A stretch of 64,000 nt of DNA from Archivesica marissinica (lineage: Eukaryota > Mollusca > Bivalvia > Venerida > Vesicomyidae), in assembly GCA_014843695.1 (NCBI GenBank), contig CM026397.1:36980858-37044857 (forward strand). The letters are read 5' to 3'. Below the pieces are notes generated by a model. The model ran no database searches. It saw only the letters and a program-made list of their open reading frames with translations, and was not told the origin of the DNA. Both the position numbers and the translations under genes were made by a program. This document shows, piece after piece, positions 1-14,732 of the stretch. The first letter of the stretch is position 1; each line of letters opens with the position of its first letter.

Positions 1-984
1 GGCCAAGCATAGAACTGACGATCAATCGAATCATATCACATAACCAAGCACGCACTCACAGTCATGTGATCATATTTACATGCACCAATAATTCGCACAC
101 ACAATTTTGTGCCAAGTATTGTTAAGACATACGTTCTGAGCTATACTAACGTAACGCACACAACTAGAAATGCTGTTGGAATGCTATCAGATGATTTCCA
201 ACTCTGTATAATTAGGCCTCTAATGGCGACTGTGTGTCGCCCAAATGCATTTATGAGGTGGCGACTTTAAATAAATTTAATTAGTCAGACATACGCCCGC
301 TCACTTAGAGTTATTTCGAGCGGGCAGACCGTTATAAACCCGAAGAAAACTAATTGGAGTGTTTATAGTTTGAGGAAGGTCGGTGGATTCCCAGGTGTCC
401 CACAGTAACGGTACTGTAGTATCCGCTGCAGCCAGGGTTATTTATGGCATTTTGGCTGCCATATTACCGTAACAACCTATTGTACAATATGCATATGTTA
501 CGCTTAGAGATATGCTCCAACGCCTGTTGTCACTTGTCCCTTTATAATTTGATACAACAAAACAACTGTGTTTTTGCCATACCTTTTTCTGGGCGTAATC
601 CAATACTTGCTACCTAACAGATGTGTGCACCACGCCTAGCCTAAACATCCATGCTGTCATAATCTGCACGTGACATAACAGTAAGTGTAACATATCAGCA
701 CGGGGGTACACATATTCCAATTAGTTGAAAATGATGCTCTTCGCTTTCATTTTAATGTCGGATGTCAGTTAAGTTTTCGTATTTCTGTAATGTACCTGCT
801 ATGAGATCACACACTTTACGTATATCATTACTATCGCTAATACTTTGTTTAGGTTTACATTCAGTATCGCCTATTACTGTACCGTATGTTTCAATATCTC
901 TATTATTATATTTCGGGATTTACGCCTGCATCAGCACCATTTTGGGCTTTATCGCCGGCGGACAGTTTCACCTAACAACACCTT
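1..984. other. No gene seen; unique AT-rich DNA
   Basis: I see no supported gene here. Short open frames near 762-1087 overlap each other, lack splice context and have no recognisable motif. Positions about 366-406 carry GGAAGGTCGGTGGATTCCCA, which resembles the middle of the SINE family found at 34726 and 58618, so a small old SINE fragment is possible. Confidence 0.5.
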
Positions 985-1170
985 TCCTGGGCAGGCTCCA
1001 GCGGTTAACCAGTACTTGGGTGCACCAACCTCCGTAAGAAACTGCCAACTTTTTCATATAAATGAAACACGGTCGGAGCGAGGCTAGATCCCGTGACCAT
1101 CAGTGATGATAGGTTACAGTGGTATACAAGTCAGCGACCTTAACCACTCGACCACGAAGGCGGACTTCAA
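985..1170 (-). mobile_element. tRNA-derived SINE, head plus body
   Basis: On the minus strand, starting near 1170, there is a tRNA-like A box (GTGGTCGAGTGGTTAAGG) followed about 60 bases on by a degenerate B box (GGGATCTAGCCTCGC). A body with GGAGGTTGGTGCACCCAAG follows. This is the head-then-body order of a tRNA-derived SINE. The same head recurs at 26127 on the plus strand. The B box is decayed, so the copy is probably old. Confidence 0.6.
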
Positions 1171-1393
1171 TATCTCTATTGTCGAACTGTTGTGGTTGGC
1201 GTTCATTTGACAATGTTGTAGAAAAGTGTACCGGTTCATTGGTTGGATCCCGATTGCAAATATATTCACCCATGCAATGTAAGGACTTTCCAGAAAACTC
1301 ATGAAATAATACTCACTTAATAAGTCGGTTGAGTGTGTACTACACTAGTATATAATGCAATGTGTGGCATATCACTCATTTGATCTCCAGCTA

Positions 1394-1550
1394 TTATTGG
1401 TGGAGGAAGACCCCGGATGCGCCGGATGCGCCGGATGCGCCGGATACGCCGGATGCGCCGGATGCGCCGGATGCGCCGGATGCGCCGGATGAGCAGTCTT
1501 TCAGGCACGGACGGGCCACCCGGGTAATCCTCCTTAGAGAAGAGTCGAAG
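1394..1550 (-). mobile_element. SINE fragment containing an expanded minisatellite
   Basis: The flanks TGGTGGAGGAAGACCCC (near 1398) and CAGGCACGGACGGGCCACCC (near 1503) match, on the minus strand, the 3' part of the SINE at 58618-58795, which also has the GTCCGTGCC and GGTCTTCTTCC blocks. The tRNA head is absent. The piece is split internally by a 9-bp minisatellite and is followed within about 30 bases by the 49-bp satellite. Confidence 0.5.
1411..1491. repeat. 9-bp minisatellite (GGATGCGCC)n
   Basis: About nine tandem copies of GGATGCGCC, with one unit reading GGATACGCC. Because 9 is a multiple of 3, all frames stay open and give Asp-Ala-Pro or Arg-Arg-Ile repeats. These are by-products of the repeat and not evidence of a protein. 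The array sits inside a SINE 3' part. Confidence 0.9.
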
Positions 1551-1580
1551 GACAGTAACTGACCAACAGCGCCCATTGAA

Positions 1581-4500
1581 GCCTAAATGAGAACATAATA
1601 TACATGAACAACCTAACTGATGAGTACCTATCGACTAAATGGGAAAATACGATACTTGAACGACGTAAATGAGTACTTATCGACTAAATGAGAAAATAAG
1701 ATACTTGAACGACGTAGATGAGTACCTATCGACTAAATGGGAAAATACGATACTTGAACGACGTAAATGAGTACTTATCGACTAAATGAGAAAATAAGAT
1801 ACTTGAACGACGTAGATGAGTACCTATCGACTAAATGAGAACATTAGATACTTGAACGACGTAGATGAGTACCTATCGACTAAATGAGAAAATACGATAC
1901 TTGAACGACGTAGATGAGTACCTATCGGCTAAATGGGAATATACGATACTTGAACGACGTAGATGAGTACCTATCGACTAAATAAGAAAATAAGATACTT
2001 GAATGACGTAGATGAGCTAAATGAGAAAATACGATACTTGAACGACGTAGATGAGTACCTATCGACTAAAGAAGAAAATAAGATACTTGAACGACGTAGA
2101 TGAGTAACTATCGACTAAATAAGAAAATACGATACTTGAACAACGTAGATGAGTACCTATCTGCTAAATGGGACAATGCGATACTTGAACGACGTAGATG
2201 AATACCTATCCCCTAAATAAGAAAATACGATACTTGAACAACGTAGATGAGTACCTATCGCCTAAATAAGAAAATACGATACTTGAACAACGTAGATGAG
2301 TACCTATCGCCTAAATAAGAAAATACGATACTTGAACAATGTAGATGAATACCTACCGACTAAATAAGAAAATACGATACTTGAACGACGTAGATGAGTA
2401 CCTATCGACTAAATGGGAAAATACGATACTTGAACGACGTAGATGAGTACCTATCGACTAAATGAGAAAATAAGATACTTGAACGACGTAGATGAGCTAA
2501 ATGAGAAAATACGATACTTGAACGACGTAGATGAGTACCTATCGACTAAATAAGAAAATACGATACTTGAACGACGTAGATGAGTACCTATCGACTAAAT
2601 AAGAAAATACGATACTTGAACGACGTAGATGAGTACCTATCGCTAAATGAGAAAATACGATACTTGAACGACGTAGATGAGTACCTATCGCCTAAATAAG
2701 AAAATACGATACTTGAACGACGTAGATGAGTACCTATCGCCTAAATAAGAAAATACGATACTTGAACGACGTAGATGAGTACCTATCGACTAAATGAGAA
2801 AATACGATACTTGAACGACGTAGATGAGTACCTATCGACTAAATAAGAAAATACGATACTTGAACGACGTAGATGAGTACCTATCGGCTAAATGGGAAAA
2901 TACGATACTTGAACGACGTAGATGAGTACCTATCGCCTAAATAAGAAAATACGATACTTGAACGACGTAGATGAGTACCTATCGACTAAATAAGAAAATA
3001 CGATACTTGAACGACGTAGATGAGTACCTATCGACTAAATAAGAAAATACGATACTTGAACGACGTAGATGAGTACCTATCGACTAAAGGAATGTTTGGG
3101 TGTTTAAGAAAATACGATACTTGAACACGTAGATGAGTACTATCGGCTAAATAAGAAAATACGATACTTGAACGACGTAGATGAGTACCTATCGACTAAA
3201 TGAGAAAATAAGATACTTGAACGACGTAGATGAGTACCTATCGACTAAATAAGAAAATACGATACTTGAACGACGTAGATGAGTACCTATCGACTAAATG
3301 AGAAAATACGATACTTGAACGACGTAGATGAGTACCTATCGGCTAAATGAGAAAATACGATACTTGAACGACGTAGATGAGTACCTATCGACTAAATAAG
3401 AAAATACGATACTTGAACGACGTAGATGAGTACCTATCGACTAAATAAGAAAATACGATACTTGAACGACGTAGATGAGTACCTATCGACTAAATGAGAA
3501 AATAAGATACTTGAACGACGTAGATGAGTACCTATCGACTAAGTAAGAAAATACGATACTTGAACGACGTAGATGAGTACCTATCGACTAAGTAAGAAAA
3601 TAAGGTACTTGAACGACGTAGATGAGTACCTATCTTGTGTTTGGGTGTGTTTGACTAAATAAGAAAATAAGATACTTGAACGACGTAGATGAGTACCTAT
3701 CGACTAAATGAGAAAATATGATACTTGAACGACGTAGATGAGTACCTATCGGCTAAATAAGAAAATACGATACTTGAACGACGTAGATGAGTACCTATCG
3801 CCTAAATAAGAAAATACGATACTTGAACGATGTAGATGAATACCTATCGGCTAAATAAGAAAATACGATACTTGAACGACGTAGATGAGTACCTATCGAC
3901 TAAATAAGAAAATACGATACTTGAACAACGTAGATGAGTACCTATCGCCTAAATAAGAAAATACGATACTTGAACGATGTAGATGAATACCTATCGGCTA
4001 AATAAGAAAATACGATACTTGAACGACGTAGATGAGTACCTATCGGCTAAATAAGAAAATACGATACTTGAACGACGTAGATGAGTACCTATCGGCTAAA
4101 TAAGAAAATACGATACTTGAACGATGTAGATGAGTACCTATCGGCTAAATAAGAAAATACGATACTTGAACGACGTAGATGAGTACATATCGACTAAATG
4201 AGAAAATACGATACTTGAACGACGTAGATGAGTACCTATCGCCTAAATAAGAAAATACGATACTTGAACGATGTAGATGAATACCTATCGGCTAAATAAG
4301 AAAATACGATACTTGAACGACGTAGATGAGTACCTATCCCCTAAATAAGAAAATACGATACTTGTACAACGTAGATGAGTACCTATCGCCTAAATAAGAA
4401 AATACGATACTTGAACAATGTAGATGAATACCTATCGGCTAAATAAGAAAATACGATACTTGAACGACGTAGATAAGTATCTATCGACTAAATAAGAAAA

Positions 4501-7500
4501 TACGATACTTGAACGACGTAGATGAGTACCTATCGACTAAATGAGAAAATACGATACTTGAACGACGTAGATGAGAACCTATCCCCTAAATAAGACAATA
4601 CGATACTTGAACGACGTAGATGAGTACCTATCGACTAAATAAGAAAATACGATACTTGAACGACGTAGATGAGTACATATCGACTAAATAAGAAAATACG
4701 ATACTTGAACGACGTAGATGAGTACCTATCGACTAAGTAAGAAAATAAGATACTTGAACGACGTAGATGAGTACCTATCGACTAAATAAGAAAATAAGAT
4801 ACTTGGACGACGTAGATGAGTACCTATCGACTAAGTAAGAAAATACGATACTTGAACGACCTAGATGAGTACCTATCGACTAAGTAAGAAAATAAGATAC
4901 TTGAACGACGTAGATGAGTACCTATCGACTAAATAAGAAAATACGATACTTGAACGACGTAGATGAGTACCTATCGCTAAATGGAAAGCTAAATGAGAAA
5001 ATACGATACTTGAACGACGTAGATGAGTACCTATCGACTAAATGAGAAAATACGATACTTGAACGACGTAGATGAGTACCTATCGACTAAATAAGAAAAT
5101 ACGATACTTGAACGACGTAGATGAGTACCTATCGACTAAATAAGAAAATACGATACTTGAACGACGTAGATGAGTACCTATCGCCTAAATAAGAAAATAC
5201 GATACTTGAACGACGTAGATGAGTACCTATCGCCTAAATAAGAAAATACGATACTTGAACGACGTAGATGAGTACCTATCGACTAAATAAGAAAATACGA
5301 TACTTGAACGACGTAGATGAGTACCTATCGACTAAATAAGAAAATACGATACTTGAACGACGTAGATGAGTACCTATCGACTAAATAAGAAAATACGATA
5401 CTTGAACGACGTAGATGAGTACCTATCGACTAAATAAGAAAATACGATACTTGAACGACGTAGATGAGTACCTATCGGCTAAATAAGAAAATACGATACT
5501 TGAACGACGTAGATGAGTACCTATCGACTAAATAAGAAAATACGATACTTGAACGACGTAGATGAGTACCTATCGGCGTAGATGAGTACCTATCGACTAA
5601 ATAAGAAAATACGATACTTGAACGACGTAGATGAGTACCTATCGGCTAAATAAGAAAATACGATACTTGAACGACGTAGATGAGTACATATCGGCTAAAT
5701 GAGAAAATACGATACTGGAACGACGTAGATGAGTACCTATCGGCTAATTGAGAAAATAAGATACTTGAACGACGTACATGAGTACCTATCGCCTAAATAA
5801 GAAAATACGATACTTGAACGACGTAGATGAGTACATATCGGCTAAATGAGAAAATACCATACTTGAACGACGTAGATGAGTACCTATCGCCTAAATAAAA
5901 AAATACGATACTTGAACGATGTAGATGAATACCTATCGGCTAAATAAGAAAATACGATACTTGAAGTACGTAGATGAGTACCTGTCGACTAAATGAGAAA
6001 ATACGATACTTGAACGACGTAGATGAGTACCTATCGACTAAATGAGAAAATACGATACTTGAACGACGTAGATGAGTACCTATCGCCTAAATAAGAAAAT
6101 ACGATACTTGAACGACGTAGATGAGTACCTATCGCCTAAATAAGAAAATACGATACTTGACGACGTAGATGAGTACCTATCGACTAAATAAGAAAATACG
6201 ATACTTGAACGACGTAGATGAGTACCTATCGACTAAATAAGAAAATACGATACTTGAACGACGTAGATGAGTACCTATCGACTAAATAAGAAAATACGAT
6301 ACTTGAACGACGTAGATGAGTACCTATCGACTAAATAAGAAAATACGATACTTGAACGACGTAGATGAGTACCTATCGACTAAATAAGAAAATAAGATAC
6401 TTGAACGACGTAGATGAGTACCTATCGACTAAATAAGAAAATACGATACTTGAACGACGTAGATGAGTACCTATCGACTAAATAAGAAAATAAGATACTT
6501 GAACGACGTAGATGAGTACCTATCGACTAAGTAAGAAAATAAGATACTTGAACGACGTAGATGAGTACCTATAGCCTAAATAAGAAAATACGATACTGGA
6601 ACGACGTAAATGAGTACTTATCGGCTAAATGAGAAAATACGATACTTGAACGACGTAGATGAGTACATATCGACTAAATGAGAAAATACGATACTTGAAC
6701 GACGTAGATGAGTACCTATCGCGTAGATGAGTACCTATCGACTAAATAAGAAAATACGATACTTGAACGACGTAGATGAGTACCTATCGACTAAATAAGA
6801 AAATACGATACTTGAACGACGTAGATGAGTACCTATCGACTAAATAAGAAAATACGATACTTGAACGACGTAGATGAGTACCTATCGACTAAATAAGAAA
6901 ATACGATACTTGAACGACGTAGATGAGTACCTATCGACTAAATGAGAAAATACGATACTTGAACGACGTAGATGAGTACCTATCGACTAAATGAGAAAAT
7001 ACGATACTTGAACGACGTAGATGAGTACCTATCGACTAAATAAGAAAATACGATACTTGAACGACGTAGATGAGCGACGTAGATGAGTACCTATCGGCTT
7101 GTGTTTGGGTAGATGAGTACCTATCGACTAAATAAGAAAATAAGATACTTGAACGACGTAGATGAGTACCTATCGACTAAATAAGAAAATACGATACTTG
7201 AACAACGTAGATGAGTACCTATCGGCTAAATGGGACAATGCGATACTTGAACGACGTAGATGAGTACCTATCTCCTAAATAAGAAAATACGATACTTGAA
7301 CAACGTAGATGAGTACCTATCGCCTAAATAAGAAAATACGATACTTGAACGATGTAGATGAATACCTATCGGCTAAATAAGAAAATACGATACTTGAACG
7401 ACGTAGATGAGTACCTATCGACTAAATAAGAAAATACGATACTTGAACGACGTAGATGAGTACCTATTGGCTAAATAAGAAAATACGATACTTGAACGAC

Positions 7501-10500
7501 GTAGATGAGTACCTATCGACTAAATGGGACAATATGATACTTGAACGACGTAGATGAGTACCTATCGACTAAATAAGAAAATAAGATACTTGAACAACGT
7601 AGATGAGTACCTATCGCCTAAATAAGAAAATACGATACTTGAACGATGTAGATGAATACCTATCGGCTAAATAAGAAAATACGATACTTGAACGACGTAG
7701 ATGCGTACCTATCCCCTAAATAAGAAAATACGATACTTGAACAACGTAGATGAGTACCTATCGCCTAAATAAGAAAATACGATACTTGAACGATGTAGAT
7801 GAATACCTATCGGCTAAATAAGAAAATACGATACTTGAACGACGTAGATGAGTACCTATCCCCTAAATAAGAAAATACGATACTTGTACAACGTAGATGA
7901 GTACCTATCGCCTAAATAAGAAAATACGATACTTGAACAATGTAGATGAATACCTATCGGCTAAATAAGAAAATACGATACTTGAACGACGTAGATAAGT
8001 ATCTATCGACTAAATAAGAAAATACGATACTTGAACGACGTAGATGAGTACCTATCGACTAAATGAGAAAATACGATACTTGAACGACGTAGATGAGAAT
8101 CTATCCCCTAAATAAGACAATACGATACTTGAACGACGTAGATGAGTACCTATCGACTAAATAAGAAAATACGATACTTGAACGACGTAGATGAGTACAT
8201 ATCGACTAAATAAGAAAATACGATACTTGAACGACGTAGATGAGTACCTATCGACTAAGTAAGAAAATAAGATACTTGAACGACGTAGATGAGTACCTAT
8301 CGACTAAATAAGAAAATAAGATACTTGAACGACGTAGATGAGTACCTATCGACTAAATAAGAAAATACGATACTTGAACGACGTAGATGAGTACCTATCG
8401 ACTAAATAAGAAAATAAGATACTTGGACGACGTAGATGAGTACCTATAGCCTAAATAAGAAAATACGATACTGGAACGACGTAAATGAGTACTTATCGGC
8501 TAAATGAGAAAATACGATACTTGAACGACGTAGATGAGTACATATCGACTAAATGAGAAAATACGATACTTGAACGAGTGTGTTTGCGTAGATGAGTACC
8601 TATCGACTAAATGAGAAAATACGATACTTGAACGACGTAGATGAGTACCTATCGCCTAAATAAGAAAATACGATACTTGAACGACGTAGATGAGTACCTA
8701 TCGACTAAATAAGAAAATACGATACTTGAACGACGTAGATGAGTACCTATCGACTAAATAAGAAAATACGATACTTGAACGACGTAGATGAGTACCTATC
8801 GACTAAATAAGAAAATACGATACTTGAACGACGTAGATGAGTACCTATCGACTAAATAAGAAAATACGATACTTGAACGACGTAGATGAGTACCTATCGA
8901 CTAAATAAGAAAATACGATACTTGAACGACGTAGATGAGTACCTATCGACTAAATAAGAAAATAGATACTTGAACGACGTAGATGAGTACCTATCGACTA
9001 AATAAGAAAATACGATACTTGAACGACGTAGATGAGTACCTATCGGCTAAATAAGAAAATACGATACTGGTTGTTTGTTGTGTTTGAACGACGTAGATGA
9101 GTACATATCGACTAAATAAAAATACGATACTTGAACGACGTAGATGAGTACCTATCGGCGTAGATGATACCTATCGACTAAATAAGAAAATACGATACTT
9201 GAACGACGTAGATGAGTACCTATCGACTAAATAAGAAAATACGATACTTGAACGACGTAGATGAGTACCTATCGGCTAAATGAGAAAATACGATACTTGA
9301 ACGACGTAGATGAGTACCTATCGGCTAAATGAGAAAATACGATACTTGAACGACGTAGATGAGTACCTATCGCTAAATAAGAAAATAAGATACTTGAACG
9401 ACGTAGATGAGTACCTATCGCCTAAATAAGAAAATACGATACTTGAACGACGTAGATGAGTACCTATCGCCTAAATAAGAAAATACGATACTTGAACGAT
9501 GTAGATGAATACCTATCGGCTAAATAAGAAAATACGATACTTGAAGTACGTAGATGAGTACCTGTCGACTAAATGAGAAAATACGATACTTGAACGACGT
9601 AGATGAGTACCTATCGACTAAATGAGAAAATACGATACTTGAACGACGTAGATGAGTACCTATAGCCTAAATAAGAAAATACGATACTTGAACGACGTAG
9701 ATGAGTACCTATCGACTAAATAAGAAAATACGATACTTGAACGACGTAGATAAGTATCTATCGACTAAATAAGAAAATACGATACTTGAACGACGTAGAT
9801 GAGTACCTATCGACTAAATAAGAAAATACGATACTTGAACGACGTAGATGAGTACCTATCGACTAAATAAGAAAATACGATACTTGAACGACGTAGATGA
9901 GTACCTATCGACTAAATAAGAAAATACGATACTTGAACGACGTAGATGAGTACCTATCGCATACCTATCGACTAAATAAGAAAATACGATACTTGAACGA
10001 CGTAGATGAGTACCTATCGACTAAATAAGAAAATACGATACTTGAACGACCTAGATGAGTACCTATCGACTAAGTAAGAAAATAAGATACTTGAACGACG
10101 TAGATGAGTACCTATAGCCTAAATAAGAAAATACGATACTGGAACGACGTAAATGAGTACTTATCGGCTAAATGAGAAAATACGATACTTGAACGACGTA
10201 GATGAGTACATATCGACTAAATGAGAAAATACGATACTTGAACGACGTAGATGAGTACCTATCGGCGTAGATGAGTACCTATCGACTAAATAAGAAAATA
10301 CGATACTTGAACGACGTAGATGAGTACCTATCGGCTAAATAAGAAAATACGATACTTGAACGACGTAGATGAGTACCTATCGGCTAAATGAGAAAATACG
10401 ATACTGGAACGACGTAGATGAGTACCTATCGGCTAATTGAGAAAATAAGATACTTGAACGACGTAGATGAGTACCTATCGCCTAAATAAGAAAATACGAT

Positions 10501-12726
10501 ACTTGAACGACGTAGATGAGTACATATCGGCTAAATGAGAAAATACGATACTTGAACGACGTAGATGAGTACCTATCGCCTAAATAAGAAAATACGATAC
10601 TTGAACGATGTAGATGAGTACCTATCGACTAAATAAGAAAATACGATACTTGAACGACGTAGATGAGTACCTATCGGCTAAATAAGAAAATACGATACTT
10701 GAACGACGTAGATGAGTACCTATCGACTAAATAAGAAAATACGATACTTGAACGACGTAGATGAGTACCTATCGACTAAATGAGAAAATACGATACTTGA
10801 ACGACGTAGATGAGTACCTATCGACTAAATAAGAAAATACGATACTTGAACGACGTAGATGAGGTGTGGTACCTATCGACTAAATAAGAAATACGATACT
10901 TGAACGACGTAGATGAGTACCTATCGACTAAATAAGAAAATACGATACTTGAACGACGTAGATGAGTACCTATCGACTAAATGAGAAAATACGATACTTG
11001 AACGACGTAGATGAGTACCTATCGGCTAAATGAGAAAATAAGATACTTGAACGACGTAGATGAGTACCTATCGACTAAATAAGAAAATACGATACTTGAA
11101 CGACGTAGATGAGTACCTATCGACTAAATAAGAAAATATGATACTTGAACGACGTAGATGAGTACCTATCGACTAAATAAGAAAATACGATACTTGAACG
11201 ACGTAGATGAGTACCTATCGACTAAATGAGAAAATAAGATACTTGAACGACGTAGATGAGTACCTATCGACTAAATGAGAAAATACGATACTTGAACGAC
11301 GTAGATGAGTACCTATCGACTAAATAAGAAAATACGATACTTGAACGACGTAGATGAGTACATATCGACTAAATGAGAAAATACGATACTTGAACGACGT
11401 AGATGAGTACCTATCGACTAAATGAGAAAATAAGATACTTGAACGACGTAGATGAGTACCTATCGACTAAATGAGAAAATAAGATACTTGAACGACGTAG
11501 GTGAGTACCTATCGACTAAGTGAGAAATAGATACTTGAACGACGTAGATGAGTACCTATCGACTAAATAAGAAAATAAGATACTTGAACGAGTGTGGTTT
11601 GCGTAGATGAGTACCTATCGACTAAATAAGAAAATACTATACTGGAACGACGTAGATGAGTACATATCGGCTAAATAAGAAAATACGATACTTGAACGAC
11701 GTAGATGAGTACCTATCGCCTAAATAAAAAAATACGATACTTGAACGATGTAGATGAGTATCTATCGACTAAATGAGAAAATAAGATACTTGAACGACGT
11801 AGATGAGTACCTATCGACGTAGATGAGTCTATCGACTAAATAAGAAAATACTATACTGGAACGACGTAGATGAGTACATATCGGCTAATTGATAACATAA
11901 GATACTTGAACGACGTAGATGAGTACCTATCGACTAAATAAGAAAATAAGATACTTGAACGACGTAGATGAGTACCTATCGCCTAAATAAAAAAAATACG
12001 ATACTTGAACGATGTAGATGAGTATCTATCGGCTAAATGAGAAAATAAGATACTTGAACGACGTAGATGAGTACCTATCGACTAAATAAGAAAATACGAT
12101 ACTTGAACGACGTAGATGAGTACCTATCGACTAAATAAGAAAATACGATACTTGAATGATGTAGATGAGTACCTATCGACTAAATGAGAAAATAAGATAC
12201 TTGAACGACGTAGATGAGTACCTATCGACTAAATAAGAAAATACGATACTTGAACGACGTAGATGAGTACCTATCGACTAAATGAGAAAATACGATACTT
12301 GAACGACGTAGATGAGTACCTATCGACTAAATAAGAATATACGATACTTGAACGACGTAGATGAGTACCTATCGACTAAGTAAGAAAATACGATACTGGA
12401 ACGACGTAGATGAGTACCTATCGACTAAATAACAAAATACGATACTTGAACGACGTAGATGAGTACCTATCGACTAAGTAAGAAAATACGATACTTGAAC
12501 GACGTAGATGAGTACCTATCGACTAAGTAAGAAAATACGATACTTGAACGACGTAGATGAGTACCTCTATCGACTAAATAAGAAAATACGATACTTGAAG
12601 TACGTAGATGAGTACCTATCGACTAAATAAGAAAATACGATACTTGAACGACGTAATGAGTACCTATCGACTAATTGAGAAAATACGATACTTGAACGAC
12701 GTAGATGAGTACCTATCGACTAAATG
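1581..12726. repeat. 49-bp satellite array, about 225 copies
   Basis: An 11.1-kb head-to-tail array of a 49-base unit that begins GATGAGTACCTATCG and ends ACTTGAACGACGTA. The period was read from successive units (for example 5281 and 5330). Variant positions include CGACTAAA/CGGCTAAA/CGCCTAAA, ATAAG/ATGAG, TACGATAC/TAAGATAC and GACGTA/AATGTA. The first unit (1581-1618) is degenerate. Larger blocks carrying the same rare variants recur about 3.5 kb apart, which shows higher-order duplication. Several truncated units (about 24-bp duplications near 5577, 6719, 9159 and 10264) and GT-rich interruptions are present. The period is not a multiple of three, so no long frame exists. No centromere or other function can be read from the sequence. 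Confidence 0.97.
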
Positions 12727-13163
12727 CATATATAGGTCCAGGAATAAAAATGATAGGTTTTCAAGTCGGCATGTTATTTGTTTACGGAAAGTAAATCTTC
12801 TACATGACAGTACTCACACTAAAACGAGAATAATTACAGTGTGTGATTATTTCTACTTTGAATTCAATTATGTGAAAACAAAGTAAATAACCGTGGGTGT
12901 GTTTTTTTGGTTTTGTTTTTTGTGCTTCTTTAATGGTATTGTTTGAGTGGAGAAATATGTGTCTACTTTTCGGTATTACATACATTCACTCTTTGCACTA
13001 TTAGAGAGCGGGCAGGAATCTTACACAACAAAAGTTATATTGTTCGCGAATAAATACCATTGTTATAACACGTTCTTCCGTAATAATTTGAACAATTATT
13101 TAGAAAATAGTGTTCTGTGGATCGACATTTAAATTGTTGCCGTATAAAATGGTTAGCGCCGCC
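12727..13163. other. No gene seen; AT-rich spacer
   Basis: This follows the satellite directly. It holds T-rich runs near 12900 and short open frames without motifs. Nothing is supported. Confidence 0.5.
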
Positions 13164-13175
13164 CCGGAAACGACA

Positions 13176-13474
13176 GACAGACGGATATGTAGTCAAGTGG
13201 TAAAACGCTGGACCGGTAATCCAGCGATCGCAGGTTCGATCCCCCGTCTGACCCTAATAAAATTAACAGTCTTTCAGATGGGACGTTAAACCGAGGTCTC
13301 GTGTCGGTGCTTTACACCGTGCACGTAAAAGAACCAGAGGATACTCTGGAATGGGTCTCTGTCTGTATCATTGCACTATCCTCCAAAAATCTAAAAATAC
13401 TAATCTCTTCAGGAGGCGTCGCTCATATGGGCAACCGGTAGCGACGATAAATAAACGTAAAACACACACACACA
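13176..13474 (+). mobile_element. Full-length tRNA-derived SINE (family A) with target-site duplication
   Basis: A tRNA-like head runs from about 13181, with A box TGTAGTCAAGTGGTAAAACG, an anticodon-type stem CTGGA/TCCAG and B box GGTTCGATCC. A body and a 3' end reading AAATAAACGTAAAACACACA follow. The 12-base sequence CCGGAAACGACA occurs immediately before (13164-13175) and after (13475-13486) the element and is a convincing target-site duplication. The same family lies inverted at 14158-14446 and truncated at 60735-60915. Perfect duplications suggest a relatively recent insertion. Confidence 0.85.
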
Positions 13475-13782
13475 CCGGAAACGACATTTGCTTATTGTTG
13501 GATTCTACTCTTCAGTGGAGGTAATCACGTGATATTGTCGTTTAGCAATAATTTAAATCAGATTTGTGACCTAATTATTGCCAATTTATTCAGGATACAG
13601 GCACTTTTCGTATGTGACATTTGTTCATTAGTTGAATTATTTCATTTCTGTGGAGCATATTTGGTGAGACACCTATGCACTGTAATAGGAAAGTATATTC
13701 TACAGAAATCCGACATATATTACCAAATATTTTCGATATTGTTGCGATGTTATTCCACTTTAGTGAGTCATTAAAAGTAAAG

Positions 13783-14016
13783 TGTTTGTTTATTATAGTG
13801 TCACCTCTATTGAAAAGGACTCTTTTTTATGAACATTAGTTCTTCCCGAATCGTATGCTTGAATGCCAGGCGCCAGGCTTGTAGGCAATCGGTAACCATT
13901 ATTTAACTAGCTGGCGGCTCACCAACCGGCCATATCAGAACGAATCCCTGACGAGGTTCGAACCTTCGACCTCCGGCTCCGTAAGCAGACGCCTTAACTA
14001 CTAGGCTACGGAGACT
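13783..14016 (-). mobile_element. tRNA-derived SINE (family B)
   Basis: Read on the minus strand, the head has CCGTAGCCTAGTAGTTAAGG (A box) and GGTTCGAACCTCG (B box). A body with TTGGTGAGCCGCC and TAATGGTTACCGATTGCC follows, and the 3' end reads GGTGACACTATAATAAACAA. A second copy in plus orientation lies at 61034-61279 with the same block order. Confidence 0.75.
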
Positions 14017-14157
14017 GTATATTATGCAATGTTCATAAATCCACGCATCGGAGCTATATGTAGAGTAGCTTCCTAGACCAACCAGGGTCGGGGGTTATAC
14101 ATTTTTTTTTATCTCAGACGCAAGTTCCAGTGAGTTGATTAGAGGCTTGATCCCGTT

Positions 14158-14446
14158 GTGTTTTATGTTTATTTATCGTCGCTACCGGTTGCCCATATGA
14201 GCGACGCCTCCTGAAGAGATTAGTAATTTTAGATTTTGGAGGATAGTGCAATGATACAGACAGAGACACATTCCAGAGTCTCCTCTGGTTCTTTTACGTG
14301 CACGGTGTACAGCACCGACACGAGACCTCAGGTTAATGTCCCATCTGAAAGACTGTTAATTTTATTAGGGTCAGACGGAGGATCGAACCTGCGATCCCTG
14401 GATTACCGGTCCAGCGTTTTACCACTGGGCTACAGATCCGTCTGTT
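14158..14446 (-). mobile_element. tRNA-derived SINE (family A), inverted copy
   Basis: This is nearly the reverse complement of 13176-13474. The tRNA head on the right has GCCCAGTGGTAAAACGCTGG and GGTTCGATCCTCC, and the 3' end on the left contains CGACGATAAATAAAC. The short sequence GTTGTG lies at both borders and may be the remnant of a target-site duplication. Confidence 0.8.
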
Positions 14447-14732
14447 GTGCATCCCGCACGACTTAAATACTGTTTTACTTGAAGCCATAGGGGTAAGTTT
14501 ACCGCTCAAAGTAGAGAGAATGTATTAAAATGTGGATTTTTAAGGCAACAGTTGACTGATGTTCTGCTGGCCAATAAGATCCAGCAATGTACAGAAGACA
14601 ACTGAAAAGGGCGATCCTTCGTCTGGCCGTATAATGGCCATTGTTCCTGATACTATTACGTCTATAACAGGCATAAGAGTAACGTAAAAGTAACAAACGT
14701 AACATTGATGAAGCGCACAAGCTTAGTGTATG

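Noticed and set aside
762..1087. Overlapping frames of 91 and 80 codons
   Set aside because: They overlap each other in different phases, run into a SINE and show no motif.
1581..12726. CRISPR-like array of direct repeats
   Set aside because: Units are contiguous 49-bp repeats without unique spacers, and the DNA is eukaryotic.
13181..13252. Functional tRNA gene
   Set aside because: The cloverleaf is imperfect, and it is the head of a SINE with a body, tail and 12-base target duplication; two more copies exist.
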